DNA of 64,000 nt from Hermatobates lingyangjiaoensis (GCA_026182355.1 JAPFBL010000009.1:1302001-1366000); one strand, 5' to 3'. Counted from the first letter of the stretch, positions 1-12,919 are shown. The notes: generated by a model from the letters alone, not told the origin. Numbers and translations: made by a program.

Positions 1-838
1 ATAAACAGTTATGTTTGGTAATCTTTTGTTTATTAAAACTGTAAAGAGTAATATTTTTCATGATGATAGAACATTTATGGTTTCTGTTTAAGAGACATAA
101 ATAGTGCTTTTATACAGGAGCATAATTTTTTTTGGAATGAAACACTTCAAGTCTATTAAGTGGTACGAAGTGCATAAACTTGCCCTGGAGGTCACAGCTA
201 TAAACTGCTTCAAGAGTAATTTAAAGACTCTTTTGCGAGGCCATTTTTGAATATTTTAAGTGTGAAAACTGCTCTTTTTGGAATCTGAATTTGAGTTATC
301 GAAGTTGAGGAGCTAAGTTTTTGGCAGGAAGGTAATAAGTTTGTTGGGTGAGTTAGACATCAAGTGGGTCCTACCCCAAACTCCCATACTCGCAAATATT
401 TATTCATCTTTCATACGAATCTTTGACGCAAATCAAATCACTTCGCCAAACTTTCAAACTCAACTCTCCAGATTTCCCTGTTGAATCGCTCCCTCGTTTA
501 CATAATACTTTCATACATCAACACGAGTACTGCTCTGTCTTTGACATTCCACTTCTATTCAAGGGAAAATCTATATTTTACGTCAATTGTCTCTCATAAT
601 TAATCAACTTTTTAAATACAAATCAAAAAAACATAGAAGTGGAAGGACTGAATTATGTAACTGCCTTAGTAATTCATTAGTACTGCGATAGACTGCTGTC
701 AATACATAGGTAATTTATTGAATAGATCTCAACATACAAGAACCAAACAGAGTTGACAACAATGTCAACTTTCAAACTTTGAACACAATGCTTATAATTG
801 TGAAATAAACTGCTCAAGTTAATCAAAATTATATATGG
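1..838. other. AT-rich non-coding DNA
   Basis: No ORF of substance, no RNA gene and no repeat of a family seen elsewhere in the window. Nothing recognisable. Confidence 0.6.
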
Positions 839-1060
839 TGGCCAGGGTAGCTCAGTTGCTTGCATGCTTTACTCTGGACTGGTATATTCAGTGTTCGATA
901 TCCAGATAGGGACTGGATTTATTCACGCGGAAGATGACAAAAATCTGAGCACGACGTCTCTTGAACCTGTCGTCTGTTTGTCACGATCATATACGATATC
1001 AGGCACTGGTTAAAGGTTTCCACTCTAAATACACTTGAGTTACATCAGCTTTAGGCCTCG
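839..1060 (+). repeat. tRNA-derived SINE, copy A (degenerate)
   Basis: The tRNA-like head starts GGCCAGGGTAGCTCAGTTG (box A), followed by a decayed box B (GTGTTCGATATCC). The body common to the family follows: the CTGGATTTATTCACGCGG segment, then TAAATACACTTGAGTTA. The 3' tail is missing or unrecognisable. It matches copies B-K listed below but is older. Confidence 0.8.
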
Positions 1061-3285
1061 CAATAAAAATTATTATAATAATTTTTTTTTTTAAAATAAA
1101 AAATGACATGAGTCCATGAGGTAATCTAGCTCCAGGCTAGCATATATATATATTTATAAATTTATCAGAAAAGTATGAGCGCGTTATTTTTCCAATGAAT
1201 ATATGACACCATTAGAAAACGTGATTAATCCTGGATACGATTGCAATTACGAGTGGAATATTTACCGCACATATAATTATACCTACATCAGTTCTATGTA
1301 AACCTCCGAAGAAACGAAAGATAAAATTAATGTCTTTTGACCAGAGAGTAAACGTGGGTTCAAGTGTTTATAGTTGATGATAATCTCACTATAAGTATAA
1401 TACTCTATTGACGTTCAAATGTTCAAGTGTACTTAACAGTGATCAAACTGCACACAAAACAAAATGTCAGACGCACATATTTTACTTGTTATTAAACGAG
1501 GCTATGTTAGAAAGTTGTTATTAAATTGTTAGAGCAAAATGTACATTTCACCTCGGTCACGTGACCAATTTTCAAGAATCAGATAACGATATGTCTTTTA
1601 GATGACTCTCTGTCACGAAAGAGAAATCCACACCAAAGCGATCAAGCAGGGAATTATACATTCAACCGCACAACAATTATATATTTACTGCCCTAGTTAC
1701 CGTAACTGAAGCTTTTAGCATCAACTAACCTTAAGTTACGTCCTACTTCACCCTATTCAAAGTAACGATTAATGGAAACGTTTAAATTCTCCTGGAGAGG
1801 CGAGCATAGGAATAATGAAACAATTCAAAGTTTCCAAATGCAATAATGATACAAAAACAAGCTAGTTTTAAAAGAGAACATGGTTATTATAACAAGTAAA
1901 TGACCAAAAAGAAACATGTTTTAGCTTTACACCATTTATCGTTAAATTTAACTTAACTAACTAACTAACTTAAATCGGTAAATTTAAATTTAATTCTGTA
2001 GTGATTTATATTGCATACTCGCGTTAGCGTAATCACATATAAGCCAAATCATTTCGAAATGATTACGAGTATAATGAAGTTAGCATCATATTGTCTACCA
2101 TGCAGAAGTATCACTAAACAGCTCTGACATTTGTAATAATCCACAGCTGTATTGGTTTTACAAAAGGTAACTTAGCGAACAAAGATTGCCGGAACTTGGC
2201 AGCCAAAAGGATTGGTTCACGTTGAGTTTTTACAAGAGTGAACTTTGGATGACTTCTAAACCACCAGCATTTATCCAAAAGCATGTACTTTCCAAAGACA
2301 GTAGAAGGCTTTCAAAGTTTTTTACGATCTTGACACAGTGCCAGTAGAGTTGTGTGCCGCTTTCTGTCATCTCGCTTCTCTAGCTGATAAAACAAACTGA
2401 AGCCAAAATAAAGCTTTAATTGCTCAAAAATCAAATTAAAACTAAAGAATATGATTAAATCGTCTGTGTTTCAGCGTCAGTTTGACTATAGTAGTGTCAT
2501 CGTAGAAAGTCATTCACACTAAAGCAGAGGAAAGGACTCTTCAAAGGCTTCAGCTTTTGAAAGTTCCTCGTTCAAAATAACAATAAAGTAATTCAAAATT
2601 ATAATCTGAAGTATAGACTTTTTACAGACGCCTTCATTTTTAAATCAACATATTTTATCAACAAAGTGTAAAGCATCACTTTTAGCACGCTGTTAGAATT
2701 ATATCTCTAGATATAACCATAACATAAATCTATATTAAAAATATGGGAAGAGGAACAGTACAAATTAGGTAGAAGAGTTCATTTAATTTTTAATCCTACA
2801 TTATTGATACTTATAAATATTCAAAATGTTATTAACTGGCATTTTATATGATTGCTGGCTAAAATTTCAAAAGCATTAAATATGAATTAGAATATTGAAT
2901 GAGGCCTATGTTTTTCCTTTACATGAATTTATTACTAGAAAAACAGGAAAATATCTTATCTTTTAACATTTGTAACTGTAGGTCCTCCCACTCCCTATTA
3001 TTACAGGGATACTAAAATGTTAGGAAAAAGTTTCTTGTGACAATAATAAATGACTTAATTTACATGTTATTGTCAATTAATTGCTTTTCTGTTATTGGAT
3101 TGAACCAAACTGTACAGCTTCTTTCATAACCACGACACATTATAGGCCAAAATTTGTTGTGGTCAAACAATGAAGTATTATTTTTTTCATAAATTTTGGG
3201 ATACATGCCAATCCATAGACTTCACAAGGAAAAAAAGGATTACATAACTTAAAAAAAATATTAATCGAAACATCAGATTTGATTT
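1061..3285. other. AT-rich non-coding DNA with minor motifs
   Basis: No gene seen. It contains a short (CTAA)n run near 1950-1972 and an 18-bp perfect palindrome at 2047-2064 (AATCATTTCGAAATGATT). A stretch at 2180-2390 is less AT-rich and holds an NF-I-like TTGGCAGCCAA, which may be a regulatory island or may be chance. Confidence 0.5.
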
Positions 3286-3289
3286 TCTC

Positions 3290-3806
3290 AAGGGAATTTT
3301 TTTCCCAAGGGAGTAGGGGTCGCTGACATACATGGATAGGCCCCTGCTATCAGATACGTCCTCGAGTGTCACTGGGGAACGCCAGTGGACCCCGGTTGAA
3401 GAAGGAAGGCTAAGCTGTTGATGGTCGACCAAGACGATGAATGATTATCAAAACACAGATTTGATCTGTATGGAAATCTCTGATGGTGGGAATGTCCATT
3501 AACTAGGATACCTCAGAGTCGGGCACGTCCCAAAGATTTTAGTCCTTAAGCATGTCATGTGCAGTTGGCCTCGGGTAGTTGTGGATCTGAACAGAAGGTT
3601 GAGTAGATGTTTGGGTTAGATGTACATGTGAGAAGCGAGGTTTACTGATTTCGCTCGAAGCAAAATGGTGACCAGAGACCACTGCCCCTACCATGTAGGC
3701 TTGAATTATGTACCCAAAGAACAGGAGGAAGTAGTAGGGATCGATAAAGATCCTACATGAAACACTACAAAGGAGGTAATGATGAAAGCCAGCTGTAGAT
3801 AGATGG
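3290..3806. other. GC-richer island, unclassified
   Basis: About 500 bp of clearly higher GC than its surroundings, ending at a C21 run. Short ORFs exist on both strands (for example 3187-3432 minus) but none has a recognisable domain, and all are broken by stops. It could be an old transposon fragment or a conserved non-coding element. I do not recognise it. Confidence 0.4.
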
Positions 3807-3827
3807 CCCCCCCCCCCCCCCCCCCCC
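3807..3827 (+). repeat. C homopolymer (C21)
   Basis: Uninterrupted run of 21 cytosines, G on the minus strand. Length may be unreliable in the assembly. Confidence 0.9.
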
Positions 3828-4574
3828 TAAACCTAATTCGCTTCTCTTACCAGAGTTTCAAAAATTTTTGTTTGGTGCAGAATTGTTCATGAACCTCTCG
3901 AAGATCGGTATAATAGATGTGCTCTTATAGAACATGTTGACAATCATTTAAGAAGAAATTTACTCTGCTACCAAAGAGATAGTCAGAATATTATCTAATT
4001 GGAATAAAGAAGTGAACTGAAATGATTACTACCAAATGATTCTAAGAGTTTTAACGGCATTTCTGAATTACAATAGAAGGTTGTTCATTTAGGTGTCCAG
4101 AAGGCTCAAAGAAAGAGTAATAAAGTTTTGGATTTCAAAGGATTGGGTTGATTCATGCAAAGAATTGGGTCGCTTTGACGATGTCTTCTATTTCACTCTG
4201 TAGGTCCATTTAAGTTTTTATCACAATGCTAAATATGTCTTTATTTTCTCCGGATGAAAAAATTAATTACAAACATTCTATACATGTTCAGTTTTTAAAC
4301 AAAGGAAATATCATAATACTATATAGATACATTCTTAATTTATTATAATTATTAATATTGAATTAATTAACAATTAAAGAAGAATGAAATAGTCACCTCG
4401 TAATTTTTCCCCTTACTTGAACGGTTTCAGTTCTTGTCTAATTCTGAAGTATTTAATAATTAACTCGTAAAGATGTACAATATCCAATGTCTGTCGAGGA
4501 GGAAGGCAATTTTACGTGGAAAGAGATTTCATTCTTCTTCAGTTGCTACGGTCAACCTTTAAGGAACGAAAACT
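3828..4574. other. AT-rich non-coding DNA
   Basis: Nothing recognisable on either strand. Confidence 0.6.
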
Positions 4575-4891
4575 AGTAGGTTAGGTTGCAGTAGCAGTCC
4601 CACAAGAGGACACATATATACCGAACACTGGCCCTTTGTAATACTGCACAATCTATATTATACATTGGGAGTCTTAAATGTTGCCTAACTAAAGTGTATT
4701 TAGAACACTGTTCATAAAGGAGTATCTGACATCATACAGGCTCGGAACCCATGACTTAACGCCCTTTCCGAGGGACAACATGCTCAGATTTATTCACCTC
4801 CAGCGCGAATAAATCGAGGGCCAGAGTAGGTATTGAACCGCGGATACACCAGTCAGAGGCCAGCATGTGCCACTGGGCTAACCCGACCTCT
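4575..4891 (-). repeat. tRNA-derived SINE, copy B, tail type 1
   Basis: Read on the minus strand, it has the tRNA-like head at 4891-4810 with box A (GGTTAGCCCAGTGG) and box B-like sequence. The conserved body follows, then the type-1 tail (GATTGTGCAGTATTACAAAG and onward) ending in CAACCTAACCTA. About 317 bp, so near full length. Confidence 0.9.
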
Positions 4892-5796
4892 CACTAAAAA
4901 TTAAATAAAACGTTTAAAATTATTACAATTAATTATAACAATCACTTTTAATTATTATAATCATGGAAAATATTTTATTTAAACTATGAAAGAATATAGC
5001 AATGTTTAGTGATCCTACGAACAATATTAGTCTAATACAAGGCACAGATATCTATAAAAGAAACTAAGGAATATTAGTTTATTTGCAATAAACAAGCCTC
5101 TGCAGGTAGTGGTTTCTTTGATTATTAAATTAAGAGAAGTTGTTAGTGTGAACTTACAATATAGGCCAGACCACCAAATGCTATTATTTGCTTTTATTCT
5201 GCCTTGAATCATCAAACATATCTTTGTAAATTATTTCAATCTTTGATATTGTCTAATTATATCAACTAAAAATTTGCAGCGAGGTGGTAAAACAATCTCT
5301 TATGCGAAAGGCCATCTTCACCCCATGGTAGTGAAAGAATATAATGGACGTTCATCATATATAGGTAAGCCATATTATATATAAGTAATATTATGCATCG
5401 TATATTCTAAGTATGTCGATATACGACATCGTCTCTTATCTCAGACTCTTCAAAACTAGACTAATTTACAATATACAAACATACATACTAAATTGAAAAA
5501 AAAAACAAAAAATAAATCTCCTTGTCCTCAACATAAAATTAATTACAACGTAATTAATTTTATCCAATGTATTGGAAATAAGTATCTAATTTTTGAAAAA
5601 TACATGTTATAGCTAAATATTTTTTATTCTCTAACAATAATTGTAACTGACTGCAATACTGATGTTTGAACATTTTTCCTCTTTGGGTTTTTGCCCTCTT
5701 ACTGTACAAGTCTATGTAACAACAAATTGCAGTGTTGCTCGTTTGGATAATTTTACTAATTCATTCAATATTAGAATAGTAGTCCATAATATTCAT
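4892..5796. other. AT-rich non-coding DNA
   Basis: No gene or repeat family recognised. The short ORF at 5027-5215 (minus) has no protein-like features. Confidence 0.6.
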
Positions 5797-5976
5797 ATTA
5801 TTACAAAAATCCTTCACACCTCTTGAAACATTGCTGTAGACATCCGGGTTCGGACGTAGTGCATCTTCAATCTGATAGTAGTGCTGATCCTACCTGAAGA
5901 TGCACTACGAGGGAAGCCGGTCAGGCGTCTACAACAACGATTCTCAGAGTATGACGGTTTGTATCATAATATAATG
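5797..5976. mobile_element. Foldback element, family FB1, copy 1
   Basis: Imperfect inverted repeat of about 50-bp arms around a GC-richer centre. The left arm contains ATCCTTCACACCTCTTGAA and TGTAGAC; the right arm contains GTCTACA and ends GACGGTTTGTATCATAATAT. The centre carries CTGAAGA, a hairpin, then GAAGCCGGTC on the plus strand. That resembles a decayed hammerhead core (CTGANGA ... GAAA ... GTC). A second copy lies at 25557-25680. Confidence 0.65.
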
Positions 5977-7564
5977 TTTACTGAGATACTAACAATATAC
6001 ATAAATCTTCATAATATTTCCTGGCAATCGTTACAGTAGGCTAGTTGTTAATGAGCCAAGTCCTCGCCTTTCGTGTGCTCACTTGCACGCGCGAACCCTT
6101 CACAAAAGTCCTATCAGACTATACTTTTGAAGGCAGCCTATTCAAGATTTTCGCATGCAACTTTTTTATTAAAACATCACTATTATTTATACTTGTAATT
6201 AAATATTAAATATTTTCGCGCATAAGAGTGACTCTGTGACATTTCTAGGAATTTAGAAGCACGATATATTTCTTTTTTTTTTACATTAAATTAAATCAAA
6301 CATTGTTATTATTAGGACAATTTTTTTAATTACAGATTTTTACAATACCATAAATGAAATCTGATCAGAAACATTATTAATTTAGAGTGGTAAATGAACT
6401 CTAACAGAAAACATTGTTGTCTGCAGAGAGATTCAATTTAATTTGAAAATAAATCAAATGAATAAATTATTCTCACATGAAAAAAATAAAAACTGCTTAT
6501 ATTTTAAAGTATAATCTAAATTTTAAACATTTCAGACTTGCAAGAATTCACTTAAAGGTGAGATACTTTGTTTTCTAAAATTAATATTTCAATGCAAATT
6601 ACTTTTGTCGAATTCCATTCAAGAAGTTTGCTTTATTTTAAGTTTTAAAGAACGAGTTTTTTGTAATTCTATTGTTATTCACTTGACTGAACACTATTCT
6701 TCAAAAAAGAGTAAATTAATCCTATTTTGTGATCTTTTGAGTTAAACTTCATTTTTTATAATCCATATATTAAAGTTGAATTCACTTTTCTCTTCTTTAA
6801 GTTTCTAGTTATATTTTTTTTTTAAATTATATTTAAACCTTTTTCTAATTTGAAAAATGATTTCAGTAGTAACAGCATTCCTTTTTTATTTTACTATAAT
6901 AATGGCTCATAAACTCGTTTTAAAATACATTTCTTTAAATAAAATAGTTTTTCGTTCAATATATCTCAGAGATAATTATACCATTTGTTATAAAATGGGA
7001 AATCATTAAATAACTGAGCTACTGCTCTTCTCTTTAGGGTTGCAACATTAATCCTTTCATCCCTTGTATAATAGGATATAAGACTTGTAATTCACAACAG
7101 AACAATTTATCCTCCAAGCTTTTTGTTTTAGCCTGTTGAATACTTTCGAAAAGTCCGATTGCTCAAGATAAAATTATACGAATATCAGATATAATATTAT
7201 TAACAAGAAGTTGTTAAAAATTTTATCATTGTTTCATCCACATATTATGACAATGTCGTTTATTGCATCTCGCTCGTATATGATTCGAATAAATTTCACA
7301 TAATTTTTTTTACTTCGACTACCTATCGCATCCATGGTTAGCTTGTTTCTCTCACAAGATATCACAGATGCGTGAGTACACTTCCAACAAACTTTTGTGC
7401 CTGTTTGTGTTATGCAAATTTTGTAATTATAACACTGCATAACGAATTTGTGTATACGTTGATATGCCCATTAAGTTAGTTAGAGTTAATAGTTTGTAAT
7501 CTTAAGATTTAAAATTGATTTTTTTTTATTAAGTTACCAGATTACACAACTCATATTGTACGAT
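5977..7564. other. AT-rich non-coding DNA
   Basis: Nothing recognisable. The ORF at 7234-7440 (minus) is low-complexity and has no domain. Confidence 0.6.
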
Positions 7565-7671
7565 AGGGGAAAAGCTCGGCTGGGAAGACTAAGTCTCTCC
7601 TGTAGGGCTACTCCAGAAATGTATATACTGAGATTAATCCTTTAATAATAGACTTTTCATTCATTCATTCA
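7565..7671 (+). repeat. LINE 3'-end fragment, copy 1, with ATTC tail
   Basis: Shares CTCTCCTGTAGGGCTAC, CCAGAAATGTATAT and a trailing (ATTC)n run with the copy at 30241-30343. A short dispersed 3' segment ending in a tetranucleotide repeat is typical of 5'-truncated LINEs of the L2/CR1 type. The clade is inferred; the two-copy homology is seen. Confidence 0.6.
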
Positions 7672-8094
7672 CGCCCATTCTGAATTAAATAGGTCACACA
7701 AGTAAATATGAGTTACCGTACTTTGAGTAGAAGTGGTTCAGCTTTGAAGGGTTTTTGTATATTTATGATAGTGGGGGTGCGAAAAATCACTAATCATCTA
7801 AAAGAAATCAGACTTCAGTGAGTCACTGATAACGTGGTTTAAAGGTATCTATCTTCTACAAAAATATGAACTCTCAAAATGATAAACATTCGCAAATATA
7901 TATAAAAAACATTGATTATTAATTTAGGTGAGGATAAAATTAATTTAATTTTGATTAATAATACATTTGAAACAGTTTTTGAGTAGAAATAAGTTAAAGT
8001 TTTGTCATCTGACCAATGACTCTTTATGAAATGCCGAAATAAGGTCAAGAGGAGAAAAATAAACTTTATCAGAGGATGTGAATAAGAGCCTTGG

Positions 8095-8260
8095 GAAATA
8101 AAGCTGCGGAAAGGAGGTGAAGTTGGAGACGCAAAGCTCTCGGGGATTTCGGGGCAAAGCCGCTTGAACAAACCCGCCACGCCATCACTCACCTGACGAC
8201 CTCTCTCAGCTGTTTGCTTAGTTCTCAACCCACCTACACCGTGCCGCGTAATTACTTTCA
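8095..8260 (-). other. GC-rich island with ideal splice-donor consensus
   Basis: A GC-rich stretch in AT-rich DNA. On the minus strand it contains CAG|GTGAGTG, with GT at 8192-8191, preceded by an open frame from an ATG at 8261 through 23 codons. This could be a 5' exon on the minus strand. One or two perfect donor matches are expected by chance in 64 kb, and the encoded peptide matches nothing I know. Confidence 0.25.
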
Positions 8261-9689
8261 TACATACATGTCAATGGATCAAAATCCTCATTTAACCACA
8301 TGCAACCTAAAATTACTGTACACTGAAATCGGATTATCAATGTTTAAAGGTGAATTAACTAATACATTTTATAAGGTTATCTGAAGCCAGCGATACGAAA
8401 TCTAGAGGAACACAAACGACAGGGGCTTCAAGACTCAAAAAGACAGAGAACTGATTTACCATCTGAGTAAACATGTTGACTTGATTAACGGAATAACTAA
8501 CTGACTAACTGGAAATATAAAGCTACTGTTTCTCAAATTTTCATAACTTTAGATAATTAGTATAGAAGATGAAACAAGTTCTTATTATTAGGATCTAACT
8601 GAAGGCCTGAGACTTCTCGAACTCATCTGCAGCCCTGCCATATATGACCTATTTAGCTTCCCTTTTTCCTTTTTAACAATAGCGTTTTTTAATTTCTTTA
8701 ATCATCTTCAAAATTTTCTTTAAAAAATTATCTCTATTGATTTGTTTGCGAAAAATCTTTATCCTCTTCAAGGCGACTGCCCACCTTCACGTCGAATGAG
8801 ATCAAAGGTCTCCGCAATTTTCAAATAGAGTCTTGCATCATTAATATTTATGTAATTGGGTCTTACATAAATAGTAGTTAAGAAAACAAATTTCGGTTGG
8901 ATATCGTACATATATTTATAAATCTTGCCATTAAGATATAGTATGTACTTACAAATGTAAGTATATTTACTACTTTAGGGATCCGAGACATGAAACATTA
9001 GTAAATCTTATTATATATTAAGAAATTAACATGCATTAAAAAAAAGAGTTCATTTAAAATTTTGATTTTTTTAGAAACTATATTGATGAAATGAAAGAAA
9101 ATAAATATTCTTAGGCAGAGAAGCAATCTAAAACTGAACAGAGATAGCAACCATTCGAATGAGTCAGAAGCTGAAATAAGTATAAGGGGCATTCTGAGGA
9201 TTCATTTAGAAGCTCTATACCACAAGGAAACATTTACCAAACTAACTTTGATATGGGTAGCTGATGGTGATTTCAAGGATAATAAATACCTTTGTAAAGC
9301 AGGGATATTTATTAAATATGTTAATTTTAAATGATTTTGATACTGAATATGAAAAAATGAAATTATGAGACTGATAAAATTCACGGATGTCTTCGATTCT
9401 GACAACTTTAAAATATGGGTTGTCATATTTCATGGAAGCACGATGAAGACAATATTCAGTAATATTTTTTAATCATAGGGAAAACAGTTATTAACTTACA
9501 TTAACTGTTTTACAGTTAAATATTTCACACATCACTTGTTCCACTTTAAGGTATTTAACATTAAAGTGTACTGTTTCTTGTGCTTTAAAAAAAAAATAAA
9601 GAACCAAACCCCAACCAAGTTACTCTTTTAAAGTTTTACGTGATCTTTAGCCACATTATTTACACTATTAAACACTTATGGGAACAAAA
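8261..9689. other. AT-rich non-coding DNA
   Basis: Nothing recognisable. The overlapping ORFs at 9202-9433 (minus) are AT-driven. Confidence 0.6.
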
Positions 9690-9800
9690 ATCAGTTGGGA
9701 TTTGACTGTGACGAAGACGGCTTGTTACGGTTGAAAGATTTTTTTGTCATTTGAAAGGAAAAATCTTTTTTCTCATTTGTTATTGTGGTTTGAACATACT
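9690..9800 (+). repeat. PLE tail module, type 2, degenerate copy
   Basis: Contains TGACGAAGACGGCTTGTTAC then GGTTGAAAGAT, and farther on TTGTTATTGTGGTTTGAACA. It matches modules at 46680-46790 (plus) and 48428-48520 (minus). The latter sits downstream of a PLE endonuclease fragment, which ties the module to Penelope-like elements. The hammerhead-like core is at 9706-9739 (first CTG mutated to GTG). Confidence 0.7.
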
Positions 9801-10262
9801 GTTCAAAACTAAGCAATAAGAAACTAAAATTCAATTTACTGTTCACAGTATGTGAATTTACGTTCACAGCAGTGTGTGAACTTTAACAGTAGTCACATAT
9901 CTCTAATAGGGGTGTGACTCCTCTTTACACATATCTCAAAAAACGAAAAGAAATGTAAGATATTAGTGAAAAAGTACTCAGAGTAAGATACATAAGCAGA
10001 TATTCAGTTACAGAAATGTTGTGACAACCATAATTTGTCCATGGACTTTTGCCATGCCTCACAACTTGAGGTTTTCAGGGTTGATAATATTGCGTTTATA
10101 TGTAGGATAAGCAAAACAATAATACTATTTTTGATAGATGTCGATTTAACTAAGGGACACAATGGAGTAAAAAGAAGTGTTGCATTACATGAGTAAACAA
10201 TATGTGCATTCCATGCTACTCAAGTGAGGTATGCAACGTTTGGAATGATTTCCTTTTCTCTT

Positions 10263-10585
10263 TTGTTATTTTTTGTTGTTTAAACCGATCCCCTAGCGAG
10301 TGATACCGTCAGCCGTTTACCTGCTTATTGTTTAATCAGTGGTTCTATAGATTCTACATTGGGAGTCCTAAATTTTGCCTAACTCAAGCACATTTCGAGT
10401 AGAGATCATTAACGAGTACCTGACGTCGTACAGGCTCGGGACCGACGGCTTAACGTCATCTCCGAGGGACGAGTACTCAGATTTATTCACCTTCCGCGTG
10501 AATAAATCAAGGGCCAGGTGGGGATCGCACCCTGTACTACCAGCCCAGAGACGAGTACGTTAACCACTGAGCTAACCTGGCCCCC
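10263..10585 (-). repeat. tRNA-derived SINE, copy C, tail type 2, with TSD
   Basis: On the minus strand the head begins GGGGGCCAGGTTAGCTCAG (box A) and runs through the standard body. It then ends in a different 3' tail from copies B, E and J (…AACGGCTGACGGTATCACTC…, A-rich end). A target-site duplication flanks it: TTCCTTTTCTCTT at 10250-10262 and TTCCTTTTCGCTT at 10586-10598, one mismatch. The ORF at 10375-10563 is only a read-through of this SINE. Confidence 0.9.
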
Positions 10586-10598
10586 TTCCTTTTCGCTT

Positions 10599-11399
10599 CC
10601 TCTCTTTTATATTGTAGAAGGATTTACCATGCTATTAAAAAGAAACTGACTAACACTCACAAATGCATGTGTTTCTCATTTGTACTTCTATCAGGGTGAC
10701 GTGTTACCTGGAACAAAAAAAACAGAATTTTTATAATTCTACTACTATTGTATATAATGCATGCATTTTAACAAAACTGTGCAATATGTCTTTCTCCTTT
10801 TGTCCTCTTAAAATAATATGTATTTATATAACACTATGATAATAAAACATCATACAAGACCGGTGATTATATTAATGCTAAAGTCAAGATAGTACTTAGA
10901 TAGACCAATGTAGAAAGTACCTAAATGTTCGCATTTCAACGAACATGTTGAAGGCATCTTTTGTTAGACTCTGATAGACCGCCACAAGAATAATCGGAAA
11001 TACCACTGCCCATTATGGGTCAGGTATTACAAAAGACTCAGAACTTACAGTGGATTGAGCCATATATATATCGCATGTTTGATAAATTCTGTTTCAGTAT
11101 CCTTAAGTCTGAAACTGTGAGAGACTTGGGAAGTGTTTCGGGGTGTCTATTGAAAGTGTTGCTTAGTGTTCCAATGAAATCGTTTTGAGAATGAATGCAC
11201 TCGATGAATACATAAGAGGATTTGAATATTTTATTAATCAAATAAAACATTTGATTAATGAGGTTCTAAAGATAATGATGCTGAGGTTAGGTTTGGGTTG
11301 TGTTTACAGAGAGCAGACGTCTAAATTTATGCATCATTGCTTTACTAACAAGTTTCTCGAACAACCCCTTTTCTATAAAATGGTATAAATAGTTTTATA
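10599..11399. other. AT-rich non-coding DNA
   Basis: Nothing recognisable. Overlapping ORFs on both strands at 11038-11388 have no protein-like features. Confidence 0.55.
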
Positions 11400-11650
11400 G
11401 TAATAGTTCGTTGGTTCAGGAACGCACGTCCGTGGCCTTTCAACGCCGTACTGTCCAGTAAAGATTAGCACCTTTACAGTTGAACTGGCAGAGGAGACGT
11501 CACTGACTTCTGTAGAAGGTTATTATTTTCGAAGCAAAGTGGACAGCTCGGGGAATTACGGCAATGCGATGGAGGTGGCACTGCAAATAGTCGTGCACCG
11601 TAGCCATTCGAACCGCGGAGACAGCCAATCGTCTTGGGAGGTCTTTTGGC
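11400..11650. other. GC-rich island, unclassified
   Basis: About 250 bp of near-balanced composition, with several CpGs, including GAGGAGACGTCACTGAC and GAACCGCGGAGACAGCC. No ORF or repeat relative seen in the window. Candidate conserved non-coding element or old element remnant. Confidence 0.35.
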
Positions 11651-11929
11651 ATTGTATTGGTATATTTTTTAATTACTTTGAATAATTACAAAAATGTAAC
11701 TGAAATGTAATGGTAATTATAAAAACATGGAAATTGTATAGAAGAATTAATCCAATGATTATACATTTTGGCATGGATATCACTTTATATAATAATGAAA
11801 TGAAATAGAAATTATAATTAAATAAAGTAAATTTTAATTTGTGAAAGAAAAAATAAATATATAGAAAATAACATGATAGGAATAAAAACTATGAAATGTT
11901 CCTTATGCGATGTGGGAGACAATGATAAT

Positions 11930-12010
11930 AAGGCGGTTTACCCCAAGTCTGTTGGCCACAGACTGCTAAGGCGTCTTTGGGGATTTCCCGGGCTATTAGG
12001 AAAAGAGGGT
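11930..12010. promoter_or_regulatory. Unique island with perfect kappa-B-type motif
   Basis: A short GC-richer island contains GGGGATTTCCC at 11979-11989, an exact NF-kappa-B/Dorsal/Relish consensus. It lies inside an 85-codon ORF (11873-12130) with no recognisable domain. Whether the site is used cannot be seen. Confidence 0.25.
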
Positions 12011-12130
12011 AAGAATTTTGGGAAAATCGTTTATGGAAAGATTTATATCGGCATATTGCTACTTCATGGACAGTTAGAGCTTAGAACATTTCTTATCACA
12101 TCCAATCAAAGAAATTTTAAACTTGTATAA

Positions 12131-12919
12131 TAGAATCTTGTTTATTGTTAATAAAGTAAGCTGATTTTATATATAAAATATATGGCATTATTTAAATTTT
12201 ACGTGAATACGAATTTCGTTGATTATTACTGTTCATATATGTTTTGTGGAACTAGATCATATATATTCTGTGTAATTAGATACCAATAGAATAGTCGTTC
12301 ATATGCATTGAATATGGTGTGATCTATAATCATAGTGTATGGAGATTTTTTACACAATTTTTTTTTTAAATTAACATAGTAATTTCTTTGTAGAACTTTT
12401 AAGTGTAGTGATAAAAGAGATTCTGAGATTTAGTGAAAATTTACTCATTTCAAGGAACACTAAATATATTTTTCATGAGTTTGCCCTAATTGTGACTGGA
12501 TGGGTGTCTATCTAGTTTTAGAAGTATCATTGAAACAAAATCATAGTAATATTTGAGAGCAAGGTAGTTGTTGGTTTGGTAAAATACTTTATTGTTCTTG
12601 GGTAATATTGCAACATTGGTAAAGTTCTCTATTCCATATTATGCCGAAACAGGTACTTCTTTTAATCCAATGTTCTAAAATTCAGAAAACTCCATAAAAT
12701 ATTGACTCAATATGAATACTGCATTATAAATGTTTCATAAATTTGTTTTATCAGAATTTCAAACATTACACTTAATAAAACCATGTATAGTAACTTGTCA
12801 GATTGTTATAGAACAATATTCTATTTTCGTCTGGAAATTTGAGAACAGGTTTACTAGGATAGAAGTAGAATAGACTACTTTAAATTTAGTATTTTGTAGA
12901 ACTATTCATTTAGTCATGA
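12131..12919. other. AT-rich non-coding DNA
   Basis: Nothing recognisable. Confidence 0.6.

Noticed and set aside
839..915. Functional tRNA gene
   Set aside because: Box A and B are followed by the family body and the cloverleaf is broken; it is the head of a SINE, as are all other tRNA-like hits.
2047..2064. 18-bp perfect palindrome AATCATTTCGAAATGATT as an operator or termination hairpin
   Set aside because: Single copy, no context; expected occasionally in AT-rich DNA.
10375..10563. 62-codon plus-strand ORF
   Set aside because: It lies entirely in a SINE read in antisense.
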